64,000 bases of DNA from Acidobacteriota bacterium (GCA_016196035.1 JACPYM010000114.1:62001-126000); one strand, 5' to 3'. Counted from the stretch's first letter, positions 17,299 through 27,660 are shown. The notes: generated from the sequence alone by a model not told the origin. Made by a program: numbers and translations.

Positions 17299-20200
17299 TC
17301 AGCGCCTGACGCCGTAAGCGGGCACAGGTATATCACCGCTTTGTCCCTGCCCCTGGATCAGGAAGTTGCCATCGCTGCTGCGTATGATGAACCAGGTGCC
17401 GGAGCGCCGCCACACCGCAACATCCGCCTTGCCATCGCCGTCGTAATCGCCCGGCGCGGGGATGTCGAAGTACGGCGCATAGTTCGCCCCCCAGTATTGC
17501 AGGAGGGCCTGCCCGTCCGACGATTTGCGGATGTACCAGATCGAATCCGCCCCGCGCCAGATCGCCAAATCCACCTTGCCATCGCCGTCATAATCCGCCG
17601 GCACCGGCGTGTCGAAGTACGGCGCATAGCCCGCACCCCATTGAATGCTGGTGATGGTGTTCGTCGAACTGTTCAGGATGATCCAGTTCGGCGCGGGCGC
17701 AATCGCGCCGGGCCGGAAGACGGCCAGGTCGCACTTGCCATCACCGTCATAGTCAGCAGGCACAGGGATGTCGTCCTGTTGCCCGTGGTTGACGATCATG
17801 TTTTGCCCGTCGCTGCTGCGCCGCACGAACCAGGTGCCGCTGCGGCGGAAGACGCCAATGTCCGTCTTGCCGTCGCCGTCGTAATCGCCCGGCGTCGGGA
17901 TGTCGAAATACGGGAAATAGTTCGCGCCCCAGAATTGCAGGATGGCTTGTCCGTCGCTGCTCTTGCGGATGTACCAGATCGAATCGGCTCCGCGCCAGAT
18001 GGCGTGATCGGCCTTGCCATCGCCATCGTAATCGCCCGGCACGATGTCGTCGAAGTACGGCGCATAACCCGCACCCCATTGCTGCGTGACAGTCGCGCTG
18101 TTGCCGCTGTTGAACACCGTCCAATTCGGCAAAGGCGGCGCGGCGGTGGGACTGAAGATGCTCAGATCGGTCTTGCCATCGCCGTCGAAATCGGCTTTGA
18201 CGACGTTGGCCTTGACAGTCAAGCTGTAAGCCCGCGTGCCCATGCAGCCATTCACATCGGTCACTTTGACGGTGAAGGTGAAACTGCCGCCCGTCGTCGG
18301 CGTGCCAGTGAGCACACCGGTCGTGGCATTCAACGTCAAGCCATTGGGCAACGTGCCTGCGCTGACGCTCCAAGTGATCGTGCCCACGCCGCCAGTTTGG
18401 GTGAGTGGTTGATTGTAAGCCGTCCCCACCCGCCCTAACAGCAGCGTCGCGGGACTGATGACGATATTGCCGCACACGATCACGGTGTATTGGCGCGTGC
18501 CCATACAGCCGTTGGCGTCAGTCACTTTGACGGTGAAGGTGAAACTGCCCCCCGTCGTCGGCGTGCCAGCCAGCACACCGGTCGCGGCATTCAACGTCAA
18601 GCCATTCGGCAACGCCCCTGCGCTGACACTCCAAGTGACCGTGCCCGCGCCGCTCGTTTGGGTGAGAGGTTGGTTGTAAGCCGCCCCCACCTGCCCTGAC
18701 GGCAGCGTCGCCGGATTGATGACGATATTGCCGCACACGATCACAATGTATTGGCGCGTGCCCATACAGCCGTTGGCGTCAGTCACTTTGACGGTGAAGG
18801 TGAATGAGCCGAAGCCGGTGGGCGTGCCCGCCAAGACGCCGGTCGCGCTGAGCGTCACGCCAGCCGGCAACGCACCCGCACTGATGCTCCAGGTGACCGG
18901 AGCCGCGCCGCCCGTTTGCGTGAGTGGCTGATTGTAGGGAGTGCCGGCCAAGCCCCCAGGCAGCGTTGGCGGATTGATGGTGATCGTCGGGCAATTGATG
19001 ACCAGCGTGTATGACTGTTCTCCGAAACAACCTTGCTGGTTTTCAGCCCTGATGACGAAGTTGAATGACCCGGTTTGCGACGGCACACCGGCGAGTTTGC
19101 CATCCGGCGTTAAGGTCATTCCGTTGGGCAGCGTGCCGGTCACGGAGTAGGTGAACGGATCCAAACTGCTCGATGTCGAAAACTGCACCAGCGGATAGGA
19201 CACGCCAATAATGCCCGGCTGGAGCGTCTGCGGCAGGACGTTAATCACCGGCGGGCAGAAGATGTTGCCGCTCGTCAGTGTGAATTCACCGATCCCGCTG
19301 CCGCGCAGCGCCAAGCCTGATTTGAATTCAATCGTGCCCGTTGCGCCTTCGGCCAGTACACGCAGTTGCGTGATGGGGTAAGACGTTCCGCCGATGCGGA
19401 AGGTCGCGCCCGCGTCGAAGTCCGAGGTGAAACATTCAAGCTGCCCCCCCAGCTTGCCGATCCTGCGCGGCCAGGCTGACGCATTGCCGACCGGCCCGGT
19501 GTGCATGGGCAGATCGAGCACTTGCGTATTGCCGTTGAAGATTTGAATGTGTTGCGTGGTCGAACCGATATTTGAGAAGTCCGCCGTGAACAGATAATCG
19601 GTGGCGGTCTTGGTGGCTTGCAGCTTGCCGAGCGATTGATTGAGCGTGCCGTTGCGCGAGCCGAAGGCTTCGGCTTGCAGGAACGCACCGACCGGAGCCG
19701 CACCCATCAAATCAATCGGATCAAGCCCGAAGTCGAAGCTGTCGGCCTTGCCCAAATCAACCATCACGCCATCCTGGCCGCTAGAGCCAATGTTGGCGAT
19801 GGTGAGATTGCCGCCGAAAGCTTCAAAGGTGGCTTGGCCTAGAACTTTGTTCCAAAGCCCAAATACAGGTAGCTCTTCATTCATCAACGTGGTCTGCGAG
19901 ATGCCTGCCGCAGTGCTCTCGACGGCTGTCCGGAACGAGAGAACCTTGGTCGGGTTCTGGGCATAGATGACAATCGCATCGTATTCCGTTGGCGTGAAGG
20001 TCCTGGCGTTTGGCAGTTTGATAGTCCATTTGGGGTCGGTCCCATGGACGGTACATGTCTTATCCCACCGCTCCGTGAGGGTCAGGATCGGTGGATTCGG
20101 GCCGTCTGGGAGGAAGTGGTAAACATCGCCGTTCGGGAACGTCCCGCTGAATACCTCAATGCCGTTGAGGAAAACCTCGACCTCATTCATGGTTGCCCCG

Positions 20201-23200
20201 AGCGGACTGGAGTCTAACGACACTTGATACACTGTGCCGCCATTTCGCGTCGCCACCTCATGTCGTTCGATCCACGCTGGCTGGTCTGGCACTCCATCCA
20301 CTACGCCACGCATCCTCCATTGCTTGAACGCGCCCACCGGAGCCGTCGCAATATCAATACTGTGGATCGTGAAACCCAATCCCCCGGCCTCTCCCAAATC
20401 GATGCGCACACCATCCTGGCCGCTTGGGCCTATGTTGGAGACGACGAGATTGCCATTGGCGTCCTGGGCGAGTTGCGCTTGCCCCAACACATCGTGCGGC
20501 AAGCCAAAGAAGTGCGGCCGAGGCGGGCAAGTCCAGACACGCAGCTTGATGTAATCCACCGTCGTGTCGTCCTGGATCGCGATGTCAAGTAAGTGATGGG
20601 TGTTCAGGAGTGCGAGCAGATTGGTCTGCTGGGTTCCAGCAACCGGCAGATTGCTCAGATCGAAATTGTACGTAACAGGGACTTGTGGAGAATTCCACGG
20701 TGGGTTGAGCACGCTCATCTGTTGCCCCCAGGTAACAGATGTGTTGGGCGGGAAGATGAAGTTGATGGAATCGTTCGACGCAACACCTCCCGGTTGCATG
20801 CGAACTTCGAGTTCGGCTTTAACGATGTTGGCGGGCAAGCCTGTGAAAGAGTGCATCACCCATTTGTTAATTGTCGGATCATCGAAATTTTTGCGGGCGG
20901 GATTGCCGAACTGCGCCACTAACGCGGCACGCGGCGCGGGGGCCGCATCGGCAGGCAACGTGATATTGTCGAAGTTGTCCATATTGCCGGCGCGATAGGT
21001 GCGTGGCTTCGACGACATTGGACAGATCGTCAGCGGGTAGCTGCGCTCGAGCATACAGCCGCAGTTATCGGTGACTTTGATCGTCACCATGAAGCTGCCG
21101 CCCGCCGTCGGCGTCCCGCTAATGACGCCTGCCGCTGAGAGCGTCAAACCGGACGGCAAGACGCCGCCGCTCACGCTGAACGTATAGGGCGCACAACCGC
21201 CGGAGGCCGTCAGGTTCTGCGCGTAGTTCGCGCCCACCAAGCCGCTGGCGAGCGCCGCCGGATTCAAAGTGAGCGTGCAACCGACGATGACGATCTGATA
21301 CTCGCGCAGGCCGAGACAGCCGTTCACATCCGCCACCGTCACGGTGAAGTTGTAGGTGCCCGGCGTGGTGGGCGTGCCGTGCAGCGTCCCATCGGCATCA
21401 ACGCTCAGCCCTGGCGGCACGTTGCCACTCACCGCGAAAGTGTATGGCCCGGTGCCGCCCGACGCTGTAAGGTTCACCGACGGATACACCACGTTGGCTC
21501 CCCACATTGGATGAAGCAGCGTGGCCGGACTGATCGTGATCGCCGGTATCGGACAAGGCTGGCGGAAGCATTTGCCGCCGCTGCGCGCCTCGAAGATGGC
21601 GCGGATTTCGTCTTCACTGAGCGCGCGTTTGAAAAACTCCAGTTCATCAAGACAGCCGTTGAGATAGGTGTCGCTGAACGCCGGAGCGCGCCGTCCGATT
21701 TGCAGGGCGGCATTGTTGTTGATGTTGCCGATGCGCGGCGTAAAGCTCAGCACCAGGTTCCCGTCAACATACAATTTGCCAGCGGCGACGGGGCATCTCG
21801 TCACCGTCACGGCAATGAGGTGCCAGTCGCCGGACGCCACGTTGATAAACTGTGGTGACGGCGGCCCGGGCGCTACAAAGTTGGTGCAAGGGAAAGCCGT
21901 ACCAGTGCCACACGTGCCACCTGGCGCGCTGCCGTCGGCCATTTGGAAACCGAGGCGGCCATCAACCAGGAAAAGGCTATAACCGACCGGCTGGTCTGAA
22001 TTGGCGCGCTTATCGAGGATCGTTTGGACTCCGGCACTCGCGCTCGTCTTGACCCAGGTATCTATGGTTAATGGCCCATCGCTACCGGCAGCGCAATTGC
22101 TGGGGAAGTTAATCTCGGCCTGATCCGCGACTTCGACATAATCATTCACGCCATCGAAGCAGAGCGCGCCGCCGACTTTGCCCGCGCTTGGACTCGGCCC
22201 GTTGAGGTGCGTACCGGCGTTGTTGGCAAAGCCCCGGATGTCTTGCGCCGTCGTCCCGCTGGTTTCATCGAACGGCCACCAATCCACCATGCCGGCGGGC
22301 GGCGACACACACAAACAGCACACGATCGAGCCGCTCAACTCGACGCGCAAGCCGGTTTCAGTCGGCGTGGTACCACCGCCGACTCCACGATTGCGGACGC
22401 GAAAATCGAGCGTGTTCGCGCCCTTCACAAAACCGGTGGTGATGACGAATGGCTTGAAGGCCGCGAAATCAGCCGGGCCGGTGACCAAGCCGGTGCTCGT
22501 ACCGTTGAGGAAGATTTCAGCCTCGTTGTCGGTCGCCCATTGGCCGGCGATGACGGCGGTGCCCAGCTCGCAACTCTCCGGCACATTGAAGGTCGTGCGA
22601 TAGGTGTAGAACCCCACGGGGCTGTTGCTTATCGGACTGATATTCGGCCCGATCCATTGCGAGTTCGGGCCGTTGGGCAGCCAGGCACTCGGAATCTGAC
22701 TCTGGCCGAGCACGATGGCATTGGGAAAGAGCGGGCTGGTGTTTTGCAAGACGTAATGCGGATCAACCTGACCCGGCGCCAGGATGCTCAGGCCATCGGC
22801 GCTATAGCTGGTGTTGAACAACGCCAAGGGTTGGCGCGCACACGGACAGACTGTTCTGGCAACCACCGCATCCGTGTTGCTCGCCGTCAGCGCAGTCGCG
22901 CCGAACGAGACTGTGCCGTTGAACCGGCCCGTCACCGCGATGCAGGCCGTCAGCGGATCAACCGAGATCGCCTGCCCTTCGTCGCCGCCGATGTTGCCCG
23001 TTTGCTGCACCCATTGAAAGACGCCGGTCGCGCTGTATTTGGCGATGAACAGATCGGAGCCGCCGCTGGCGAGTATCGTCGTCGCGCTGCCGAACGTGGA
23101 CAGGCCCGCGAATTCGCCGGTGATATAGCAATTTCCGGCGTCATCGGCTTCGATGCCGCGCCCTTCGTCATTTGACGTACCGCCGCCGCGCTCGGCCCAG

Positions 23201-24330
23201 AGCACATTGCCCGCCGCATCGTATTTCGCCACGAAGATGTCAGAACCGCCGCTGCCGGTCAGCGTGATGCTGCCAAAAGTCCCGTTCGATCCCGACGACC
23301 CGCCGAAACGTCCGGTAACGTAACAACCGCCCTTGCCGTCCGCGCCGATGGCATACCCATCATCGCCGCTCGGGCTGCCCGCCTGCTTCGCCCATTGCAG
23401 CGTGCCTGCGGTGTCGTACTTGGCGGCGAAGATGTCATCCTGCCCCGCGCTGATCAGCGTGGTCGCGCCGAAGGTCGCCGCAAAGAGGAAACGCCCGCTC
23501 ACGAACGCATTGCCCGCCGCGTCCGCCGCCACGTCCCAGCCCAGATCGTCACTGACGCCGCCGCCCTTCTGCGCCCATTGCGGAATGCCAGCGGCATTGA
23601 ATTTGGCGATGAAGACATCCGCACCGCCATTGCTGGTCAGCGTCGTGCTGCCAACCGTCATCGTGCCGGTGAACTTGCCGGTCACGTAAGTGTTGCCCGC
23701 CGGATCAGCGCCAAGGCCCTGCGCAAAATCGTCTAAAGTGCCGCCGATCTTTTGCGCCCATTGGAAGGTGCCCGCAGTGTCGTATTTCACCACGAAACCG
23801 TCGCGCGCTCCGCCGCTCGTCAGTTGGACGCTGCCAAAGGTGGCCGTTCCGCTGAACCCGCCTGACACGTAAACATTGCCCACTGCATCCACGGCAATGT
23901 CGCTGCCGTCGTCGAATCCGCTGCCGCCGACGTTTCTGACCCACTGCGGCGCGCCCGCGCTGTTGTATTTGGCGATGAAGACGTCATCGCCACCGTTTGA
24001 AGTCACAGTCAGCGAGCCGAAGTTGGCCGTGAGGGAGAAATCGCCCGTGACATAAACGTTGCCCAGATGATCCTGCGCCACGCCGTTGCCGATCTCCGGA
24101 TTACTGCCGCCGGCCTTCGCGGCCCACTGCCAATTCGGCGCCGCCGCCGTTGCCAAAGCCGCACCGACTTTGCCAGCAGTGCCAGACCCGGCGCCGGCCT
24201 TAAACGCCGCCGCCAAATTGCCCGGCTGCCAGCCTTTGATGAGCAGGGAGGCTGTCAACAGGCAAGCCACCGTGAGGGTCGAAGTGAAGAGTTTGCGTAA
24301 AGCTTGGGATTGCGTGAATGGCCGAAACAT
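17299..24330 (-). CDS. Giant secreted SBBP / LamG / putative-Ig / FG-GAP repeat protein
   Basis: 2343 residues, exported by an N-terminal signal region. In order: seven SBBP-type beta-propeller repeats (GNVYVTGDF class, about residues 60-490); a region with a predicted lectin-like fold; a LamG/concanavalin-like domain (about 690-910, WWPFDETSGT to LDELEFFKRALSEDEI); two putative-Ig repeats; a long region with repeated GQDGVRIDLG and GQDGVMVDLG segments; four more putative-Ig repeats (YNQPLTQTGG class); and six C-terminal FG-GAP/VCBS calcium-binding repeats (DYDGDGKADxAIW). The ATG follows GGAGGAAATT. The role is probably cell-surface adhesion or matrix. The last Ig and FG-GAP units are nearly identical at DNA level, implying recent repeat homogenisation. 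No sorting or anchor signal is evident. Confidence 0.8.
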   Translation of the reverse strand: MFRPFTQSQALRKLFTSTLTVACLLTASLLIKGWQPGNLAAAFKAGAGSGTAGKVGAALATAAAPNWQWAAKAGGSNPEIGNGVAQDHLGNVYVTGDFSLTANFGSLTVTSNGGDDVFIAKYNSAGAPQWVRNVGGSGFDDGSDIAVDAVGNVYVSGGFSGTATFGSVQLTSGGARDGFVVKYDTAGTFQWAQKIGGTLDDFAQGLGADPAGNTYVTGKFTGTMTVGSTTLTSNGGADVFIAKFNAAGIPQWAQKGGGVSDDLGWDVAADAAGNAFVSGRFLFAATFGATTLISAGQDDIFAAKYDTAGTLQWAKQAGSPSGDDGYAIGADGKGGCYVTGRFGGSSGSNGTFGSITLTGSGGSDIFVAKYDAAGNVLWAERGGGTSNDEGRGIEADDAGNCYITGEFAGLSTFGSATTILASGGSDLFIAKYSATGVFQWVQQTGNIGGDEGQAISVDPLTACIAVTGRFNGTVSFGATALTASNTDAVVARTVCPCARQPLALFNTSYSADGLSILAPGQVDPHYVLQNTSPLFPNAIVLGQSQIPSAWLPNGPNSQWIGPNISPISNSPVGFYTYRTTFNVPESCELGTAVIAGQWATDNEAEIFLNGTSTGLVTGPADFAAFKPFVITTGFVKGANTLDFRVRNRGVGGGTTPTETGLRVELSGSIVCCLCVSPPAGMVDWWPFDETSGTTAQDIRGFANNAGTHLNGPSPSAGKVGGALCFDGVNDYVEVADQAEINFPSNCAAGSDGPLTIDTWVKTSASAGVQTILDKRANSDQPVGYSLFLVDGRLGFQMADGSAPGGTCGTGTAFPCTNFVAPGPPSPQFINVASGDWHLIAVTVTRCPVAAGKLYVDGNLVLSFTPRIGNINNNAALQIGRRAPAFSDTYLNGCLDELEFFKRALSEDEIRAIFEARSGGKCFRQPCPIPAITISPATLLHPMWGANVVYPSVNLTASGGTGPYTFAVSGNVPPGLSVDADGTLHGTPTTPGTYNFTVTVADVNGCLGLREYQIVIVGCTLTLNPAALASGLVGANYAQNLTASGGCAPYTFSVSGGVLPSGLTLSAAGVISGTPTAGGSFMVTIKVTDNCGCMLERSYPLTICPMSSKPRTYRAGNMDNFDNITLPADAAPAPRAALVAQFGNPARKNFDDPTINKWVMHSFTGLPANIVKAELEVRMQPGGVASNDSINFIFPPNTSVTWGQQMSVLNPPWNSPQVPVTYNFDLSNLPVAGTQQTNLLALLNTHHLLDIAIQDDTTVDYIKLRVWTCPPRPHFFGLPHDVLGQAQLAQDANGNLVVSNIGPSGQDGVRIDLGEAGGLGFTIHSIDIATAPVGAFKQWRMRGVVDGVPDQPAWIERHEVATRNGGTVYQVSLDSSPLGATMNEVEVFLNGIEVFSGTFPNGDVYHFLPDGPNPPILTLTERWDKTCTVHGTDPKWTIKLPNARTFTPTEYDAIVIYAQNPTKVLSFRTAVESTAAGISQTTLMNEELPVFGLWNKVLGQATFEAFGGNLTIANIGSSGQDGVMVDLGKADSFDFGLDPIDLMGAAPVGAFLQAEAFGSRNGTLNQSLGKLQATKTATDYLFTADFSNIGSTTQHIQIFNGNTQVLDLPMHTGPVGNASAWPRRIGKLGGQLECFTSDFDAGATFRIGGTSYPITQLRVLAEGATGTIEFKSGLALRGSGIGEFTLTSGNIFCPPVINVLPQTLQPGIIGVSYPLVQFSTSSSLDPFTYSVTGTLPNGMTLTPDGKLAGVPSQTGSFNFVIRAENQQGCFGEQSYTLVINCPTITINPPTLPGGLAGTPYNQPLTQTGGAAPVTWSISAGALPAGVTLSATGVLAGTPTGFGSFTFTVKVTDANGCMGTRQYIVIVCGNIVINPATLPSGQVGAAYNQPLTQTSGAGTVTWSVSAGALPNGLTLNAATGVLAGTPTTGGSFTFTVKVTDANGCMGTRQYTVIVCGNIVISPATLLLGRVGTAYNQPLTQTGGVGTITWSVSAGTLPNGLTLNATTGVLTGTPTTGGSFTFTVKVTDVNGCMGTRAYSLTVKANVVKADFDGDGKTDLSIFSPTAAPPLPNWTVFNSGNSATVTQQWGAGYAPYFDDIVPGDYDGDGKADHAIWRGADSIWYIRKSSDGQAILQFWGANYFPYFDIPTPGDYDGDGKTDIGVFRRSGTWFVRRSSDGQNMIVNHGQQDDIPVPADYDGDGKCDLAVFRPGAIAPAPNWIILNSSTNTITSIQWGAGYAPYFDTPVPADYDGDGKVDLAIWRGADSIWYIRKSSDGQALLQYWGANYAPYFDIPAPGDYDGDGKADVAVWRRSGTWFIIRSSDGNFLIQGQGQSGDIPVPAYGVRR

Positions 24331-24553
24331 AATTTCCTCCGTGAATGAGTCAGGTTGTGGTTATTTGACTGAACTGTTGTTGCGCGGGTTGAACAGGCTC
24401 GCAGCATGATCGCGCCGCCAATTTTGCCGTTGAGCGTCCGGGCAGCGCACACAGCGCCACCAGCGCGCGCGCGGTTGGGTGAAGTCGTTGGCTCGCATAG
24501 CCAACCCCTCACTCAGCGTTGCGCGCCAAATGTTGCGAATTTGATTCGCTTGG
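24331..24553. other. Intergenic spacer upstream of the giant secreted gene
   Basis: Apart from the GGAGGAAATT ribosome binding site of the minus-strand gene I see no clear gene, repeat or consensus promoter here. A promoter for the giant gene is expected in this stretch. Confidence 0.4.
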
Positions 24554-24781
24554 TTAATTGAAGCCGCAGGCGGTGGGATAAACTCGGACACGCTGATGTT
24601 TGCTGTTGTCGAGTCCGCTCAAGTCACCATCACCCACGATAACTTTCGTGTTATTCGCGCTGCTATTGGTTTCACTGAGAGATGTTATTGCGCGGCGAAA
24701 CATCACGCGGGCGAGTGTTATTTTTTTAGGCGGGAAGTTGAGGAAGGCTTGGCTGGACGGAATATCATGTATGTTGAGCAC
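24554..24781 (-). CDS. Possible small hypothetical protein
   Basis: A 75-residue ATG-initiated frame beginning 13 bases after the M91-like gene ends. The composition is unlike the surrounding genes (less GC-rich, asparagine and serine rich, KVIVGDGDLSGLDNSK). No domain, signal peptide or clear ribosome binding site is recognised. It could be a genuine last cistron of the protease operon or a chance frame. Confidence 0.2.
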   Translation of the reverse strand: MLNIHDIPSSQAFLNFPPKKITLARVMFRRAITSLSETNSSANNTKVIVGDGDLSGLDNSKHQRVRVYPTACGFN

Positions 24782-24794
24782 AAGCAGGCGAGCG

Positions 24795-25355
24795 TCAATA
24801 ACTTGTGCGGAGAGGTTGTAGCAGCGTCCAGTTACTCCGGAAGCGGTTTTCAGTAAATTCTTTCAACTCGTATGGCGCTAAGCCAATGGCTTGGCGTTCG
24901 TAATTGAACAAACCATCAACTTTGGTAGGGTTCATTCGCCCCCAAGCGGCATCATCGGCGTGAATCAGTTCGTGTGCGAGCCAAAGTGCGGCAGGTGCAG
25001 TTTGCCAGCTTTCGGCTGTGCCGATTCGGAAGTAACTGGGGTTGAAATGAATTTGCGTATCAGAGCCAGCGCCGGTGCCGATCAAACAGCTCGCTTTGCC
25101 GTAAAGCTCCTTCCATTCCAGCTTCTGCCCAGAGGCGATGGCTGCGCTGAAATCATCGGGCACCGCGAGATTGTGTGCGGTGGATTCCAGGATGACTACT
25201 GTCCGTCGGCTGGCAGCCAAACTTTGCAGAAGCTGGTTGCCAATGTTGATGCCAGTAATAATGGCGAGGGCTTCGCGGGTTTGACGGAGGAAATCGGGTC
25301 GGCCTTTGATTGCCAGACGGGCTTGATAGACAAACTCGGTTCCAGATGTAGTCAC
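24795..25355 (-). CDS. M91/NleD-like zinc metalloprotease
   Basis: 186 residues, predicted cytoplasmic. It carries HELIH at 128-132 in the context LWLAHELIHADDAAWG, the gluzincin zinc-binding motif, followed by NYERQAIGL and FTENRFRSNW and ending PLRTSY. This order (HExxH, a glutamate-rich ER/AxGL segment, then TENxxR and a terminal R-x-x-Y) is that of the M91 family. M91 is known from the type III effector NleD, which cleaves host kinases, and from toxin domains. The start is GTG at 25355 with no clear ribosome binding site; the frame is closed by a stop a short way upstream, so an N-terminal domain is unlikely. It is the last recognisable gene of the sigma/CHAT/C39 operon and a candidate effector. 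Confidence 0.6.
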   Translation of the reverse strand: MTTSGTEFVYQARLAIKGRPDFLRQTREALAIITGINIGNQLLQSLAASRRTVVILESTAHNLAVPDDFSAAIASGQKLEWKELYGKASCLIGTGAGSDTQIHFNPSYFRIGTAESWQTAPAALWLAHELIHADDAAWGRMNPTKVDGLFNYERQAIGLAPYELKEFTENRFRSNWTLLQPLRTSY

Positions 25356-25477
25356 GAGAAATTCAGTTACAAAAGAGATTGGAGCGAACCGGTTGGCATT
25401 GCATCAACAAGAAAACCGGAAACGCTCATAGCCAGCAGCCTGCGGTTCCGGTTTCCTTCGTCGCCACCTTGTACAAG

Positions 25478-26302
25478 TTATTTCTGCCCACCCAACCAAT
25501 TGAGCAGATTCCAGAACGCGGGCCAACCAGCAAACTCAGCAGCCTCATCCGGGAAGGCATAATCCACATTGCCAAACGCTGCCGAATCACAAGGGTAGGC
25601 TCTTGACCCTGCTGGCATTGGTTGACCTGTTATCACACCACCGTTCGGCACCCAATGATGGGCCAGCGTTTGCGGCACGAGGTTGTAATAGTACTTGAAG
25701 TGGTCGGCATAAACGGCTTCGGCACGATTGACGATTTCGACTTCATAATCCCGTCCGCCGCGAAAGATGAAATCTTCGGTGCCATTGCGAAAGTGCAAGA
25801 CCGCGTAGCCATCAGCGGGCACTTCGACATCCAATCCGGCGTCGAGCGAAATGTCGGAGGGCGCGTGCGGGCAAGGCTCGGCGGTTTCCATGTCCACAAA
25901 TTGCACGCCGGTCAAATGCTTCGTGGTGTAAAGCGTGCCGCTCTCAAAATGAAACCGCGCGCGGCAACGCTGCGGCTCGACAGCCAGCGGCTGATCTGGG
26001 TAAAGATCGTTTTCGATGTCCACCAGCAAGGCAGCGGGTTTGCGGCGGTCATCCGCGCTCACCGCGTCGAGCCGGACGAGTGGGCCGCCCTGCGGAAAGA
26101 CGCGTAACGAAATGTCGCCATTGACCGCGTCGAAGCCCTGGTATTCCCGCAACACCACGCCCGCCTGGCGAATGACGATGTGCGGTTGATGCCGATGCTC
26201 CGGCGCGGCGTCGTCCGTAGGAATCATGCCAACCATCAGATGGTCAGGATACTTCGTGAAGAACGCGCAAAGATCGTCGAAGAGAATGCGAATGGTGCTC
26301 AT
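25478..26302 (-). CDS. Hypothetical protein, family also represented at 27748-28629
   Basis: 274 residues, no signal peptide or membrane span, preceded by AAGGAGAAA. No known domain is recognised. It appears distantly related to the 293-residue protein two genes upstream. Shared landmarks by eye are an early hydrophobic segment (RILFDDLCAFF versus IIIDGLFAFC), a central D-[IL]-E...Y.....L...P......R..F/I..G...T pattern, an acidic strand pair, a [DY]YE[IV]...N strand, and a terminal HF.[DK][FY].[HY]YYN motif (DHFKYYYNLV here). The mainly beta-strand pattern suggests a binding or structural protein. Its place between two protease genes makes it a candidate protease substrate, inhibitor or scaffold. 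Confidence 0.6.
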   Translation of the reverse strand: MSTIRILFDDLCAFFTKYPDHLMVGMIPTDDAAPEHRHQPHIVIRQAGVVLREYQGFDAVNGDISLRVFPQGGPLVRLDAVSADDRRKPAALLVDIENDLYPDQPLAVEPQRCRARFHFESGTLYTTKHLTGVQFVDMETAEPCPHAPSDISLDAGLDVEVPADGYAVLHFRNGTEDFIFRGGRDYEVEIVNRAEAVYADHFKYYYNLVPQTLAHHWVPNGGVITGQPMPAGSRAYPCDSAAFGNVDYAFPDEAAEFAGWPAFWNLLNWLGGQK

Positions 26303-26391
26303 CTGGTTTCTCCTTATGGGTAAGGGTTGATGATGCGCGTATGCGTTACGCGCGTTGGGATTTGCGGAGCCGGGATTCTACACCTTTGAGT

Positions 26392-27660
26392 TCAATAAGT
26401 AAGGCCCATAAAAAGTATCCAGTCAACGCGCACCAGCACACGCCGATCAAGTACCTTGATGACGTAAAAAGGGAAAAAGGCCGAGCGTGACTCTTTGCAA
26501 GGCAGCCAAACCATTTCTGTCGCTGGTTCGTTGATTTGCGTGATAAAGGGGTTCAGCAACCGGTTATCAAACTGAGCTATTTGCTTGAGCGTAGCTTCCC
26601 AGCGCATTTGCCGAAGCTGGCCCTTATCGAAAATGAAGGGATTTTCTGAGTAATACAGCGAATCCAGGTATATTCCCGTCGGCGCATCAACGCGCACCAT
26701 TGCGCTGCTGTTGCCACTCGGCTTTAACATAGGCACTAAATAATAATCGCGCCCAATCACATCCAACCGGCGCACCAGGCGCGGCGTGCCGAAACTCGTT
26801 CCGCTCAGGTAGGCATTGCAAGGCGGATTGGTGAACAAACCGAAGCTGTCCATTTGCCTGCGCACAGATGTTTCATCGAAAGCTCTATTTGGCGCGTCGA
26901 AAGACATCATGGGCAACGGCGGAGGCGGCAGCAACGGCGGCTGTATCGGGGAAGCTTCGCTGGGTGGTTGCCAGCCGATACGTCCCCCAGGAATGCCGCC
27001 AGGGGAAGAAGCCCACGAGACCGCTGCCCGGTTGATGACCGGAAAATTGTAGTCGCCGATAGCCGTGTCACTGCCATTGATGTGGATCAGCACTGTTTTA
27101 CAGACATCGGGGTTGGCGTGCACGTCTGCCCCTTTGGTCAGCGGGAAGTAAGGATCGTTGCCCACAAAGCCGTTACTATCGTGCTTGAACAACACGATCC
27201 AATGCGCATCGTAATCGCTTTTCGCATCGTAAGTCACAAGATTGCTGTACCCCTTGGCCTCGATGACGCTGCTGAGTTGCTTCTTATAGTAAAACGTGCC
27301 GTGCACCGGCACGATGGGGTAAGTCTGATAGGTAGTGTTATTGATGCGGTTTCTCAACCACGGCAGATAGTCCTTGGCCTTACCGTAGTAGTAGGCCTCA
27401 AACGCAACGTTGAATGACTGCTGGCGTAGTCCCAAGGTATGTTTCAGCTCATCCGGTCTGGTCGCCCAAGCGTCGTAATCGTATTTTTGCCAAGTTGGGT
27501 TTGTGGCAGCGCCTAACTTATCGGCGTCCTGTCTGAGGTCAACCTGTTTGGGTAGTGTTTGGTTCGTCCTCAAGTAACTCAACACCATCTGCGCACAAGC
27601 CGGGCCGCACTGCGTTTTTTCGTCTTGTCTGTGATAGGGAAAACTATTGATCGTCGGCAT
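26392..27660 (-). CDS. C39-like papain-fold cysteine protease with extra C-terminal domain
   Basis: 422 residues with no signal peptide. The N-terminal ~200 residues show the C39-type active site: Gln12, Cys18 in QCGPACAQMVL, His153 in DAHWIVLFKH and Asp169 in VGNDPYFP. C39 relatives include the leader peptidases of bacteriocin exporters and many stand-alone proteases. A proline-rich linker (about 230-250, PPLLPPPPLP) joins a C-terminal region of ~170 residues that I do not recognise. ACAGGAGGAAGC precedes the ATG. No transporter is nearby, so a role in leader processing is unlikely. Its position inside an operon started by an ECF sigma factor and a CHAT protease suggests a regulated proteolytic module. 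Confidence 0.68.
   Translation of the reverse strand: MPTINSFPYHRQDEKTQCGPACAQMVLSYLRTNQTLPKQVDLRQDADKLGAATNPTWQKYDYDAWATRPDELKHTLGLRQQSFNVAFEAYYYGKAKDYLPWLRNRINNTTYQTYPIVPVHGTFYYKKQLSSVIEAKGYSNLVTYDAKSDYDAHWIVLFKHDSNGFVGNDPYFPLTKGADVHANPDVCKTVLIHINGSDTAIGDYNFPVINRAAVSWASSPGGIPGGRIGWQPPSEASPIQPPLLPPPPLPMMSFDAPNRAFDETSVRRQMDSFGLFTNPPCNAYLSGTSFGTPRLVRRLDVIGRDYYLVPMLKPSGNSSAMVRVDAPTGIYLDSLYYSENPFIFDKGQLRQMRWEATLKQIAQFDNRLLNPFITQINEPATEMVWLPCKESRSAFFPFYVIKVLDRRVLVRVDWILFMGLTY

Noticed and set aside
24795..25355. Type III secretion effector acquired with a secretion system
   Set aside because: No secretion-system, chaperone or polymorphic-toxin leader sequence is nearby, so only a family resemblance to M91 is claimed.
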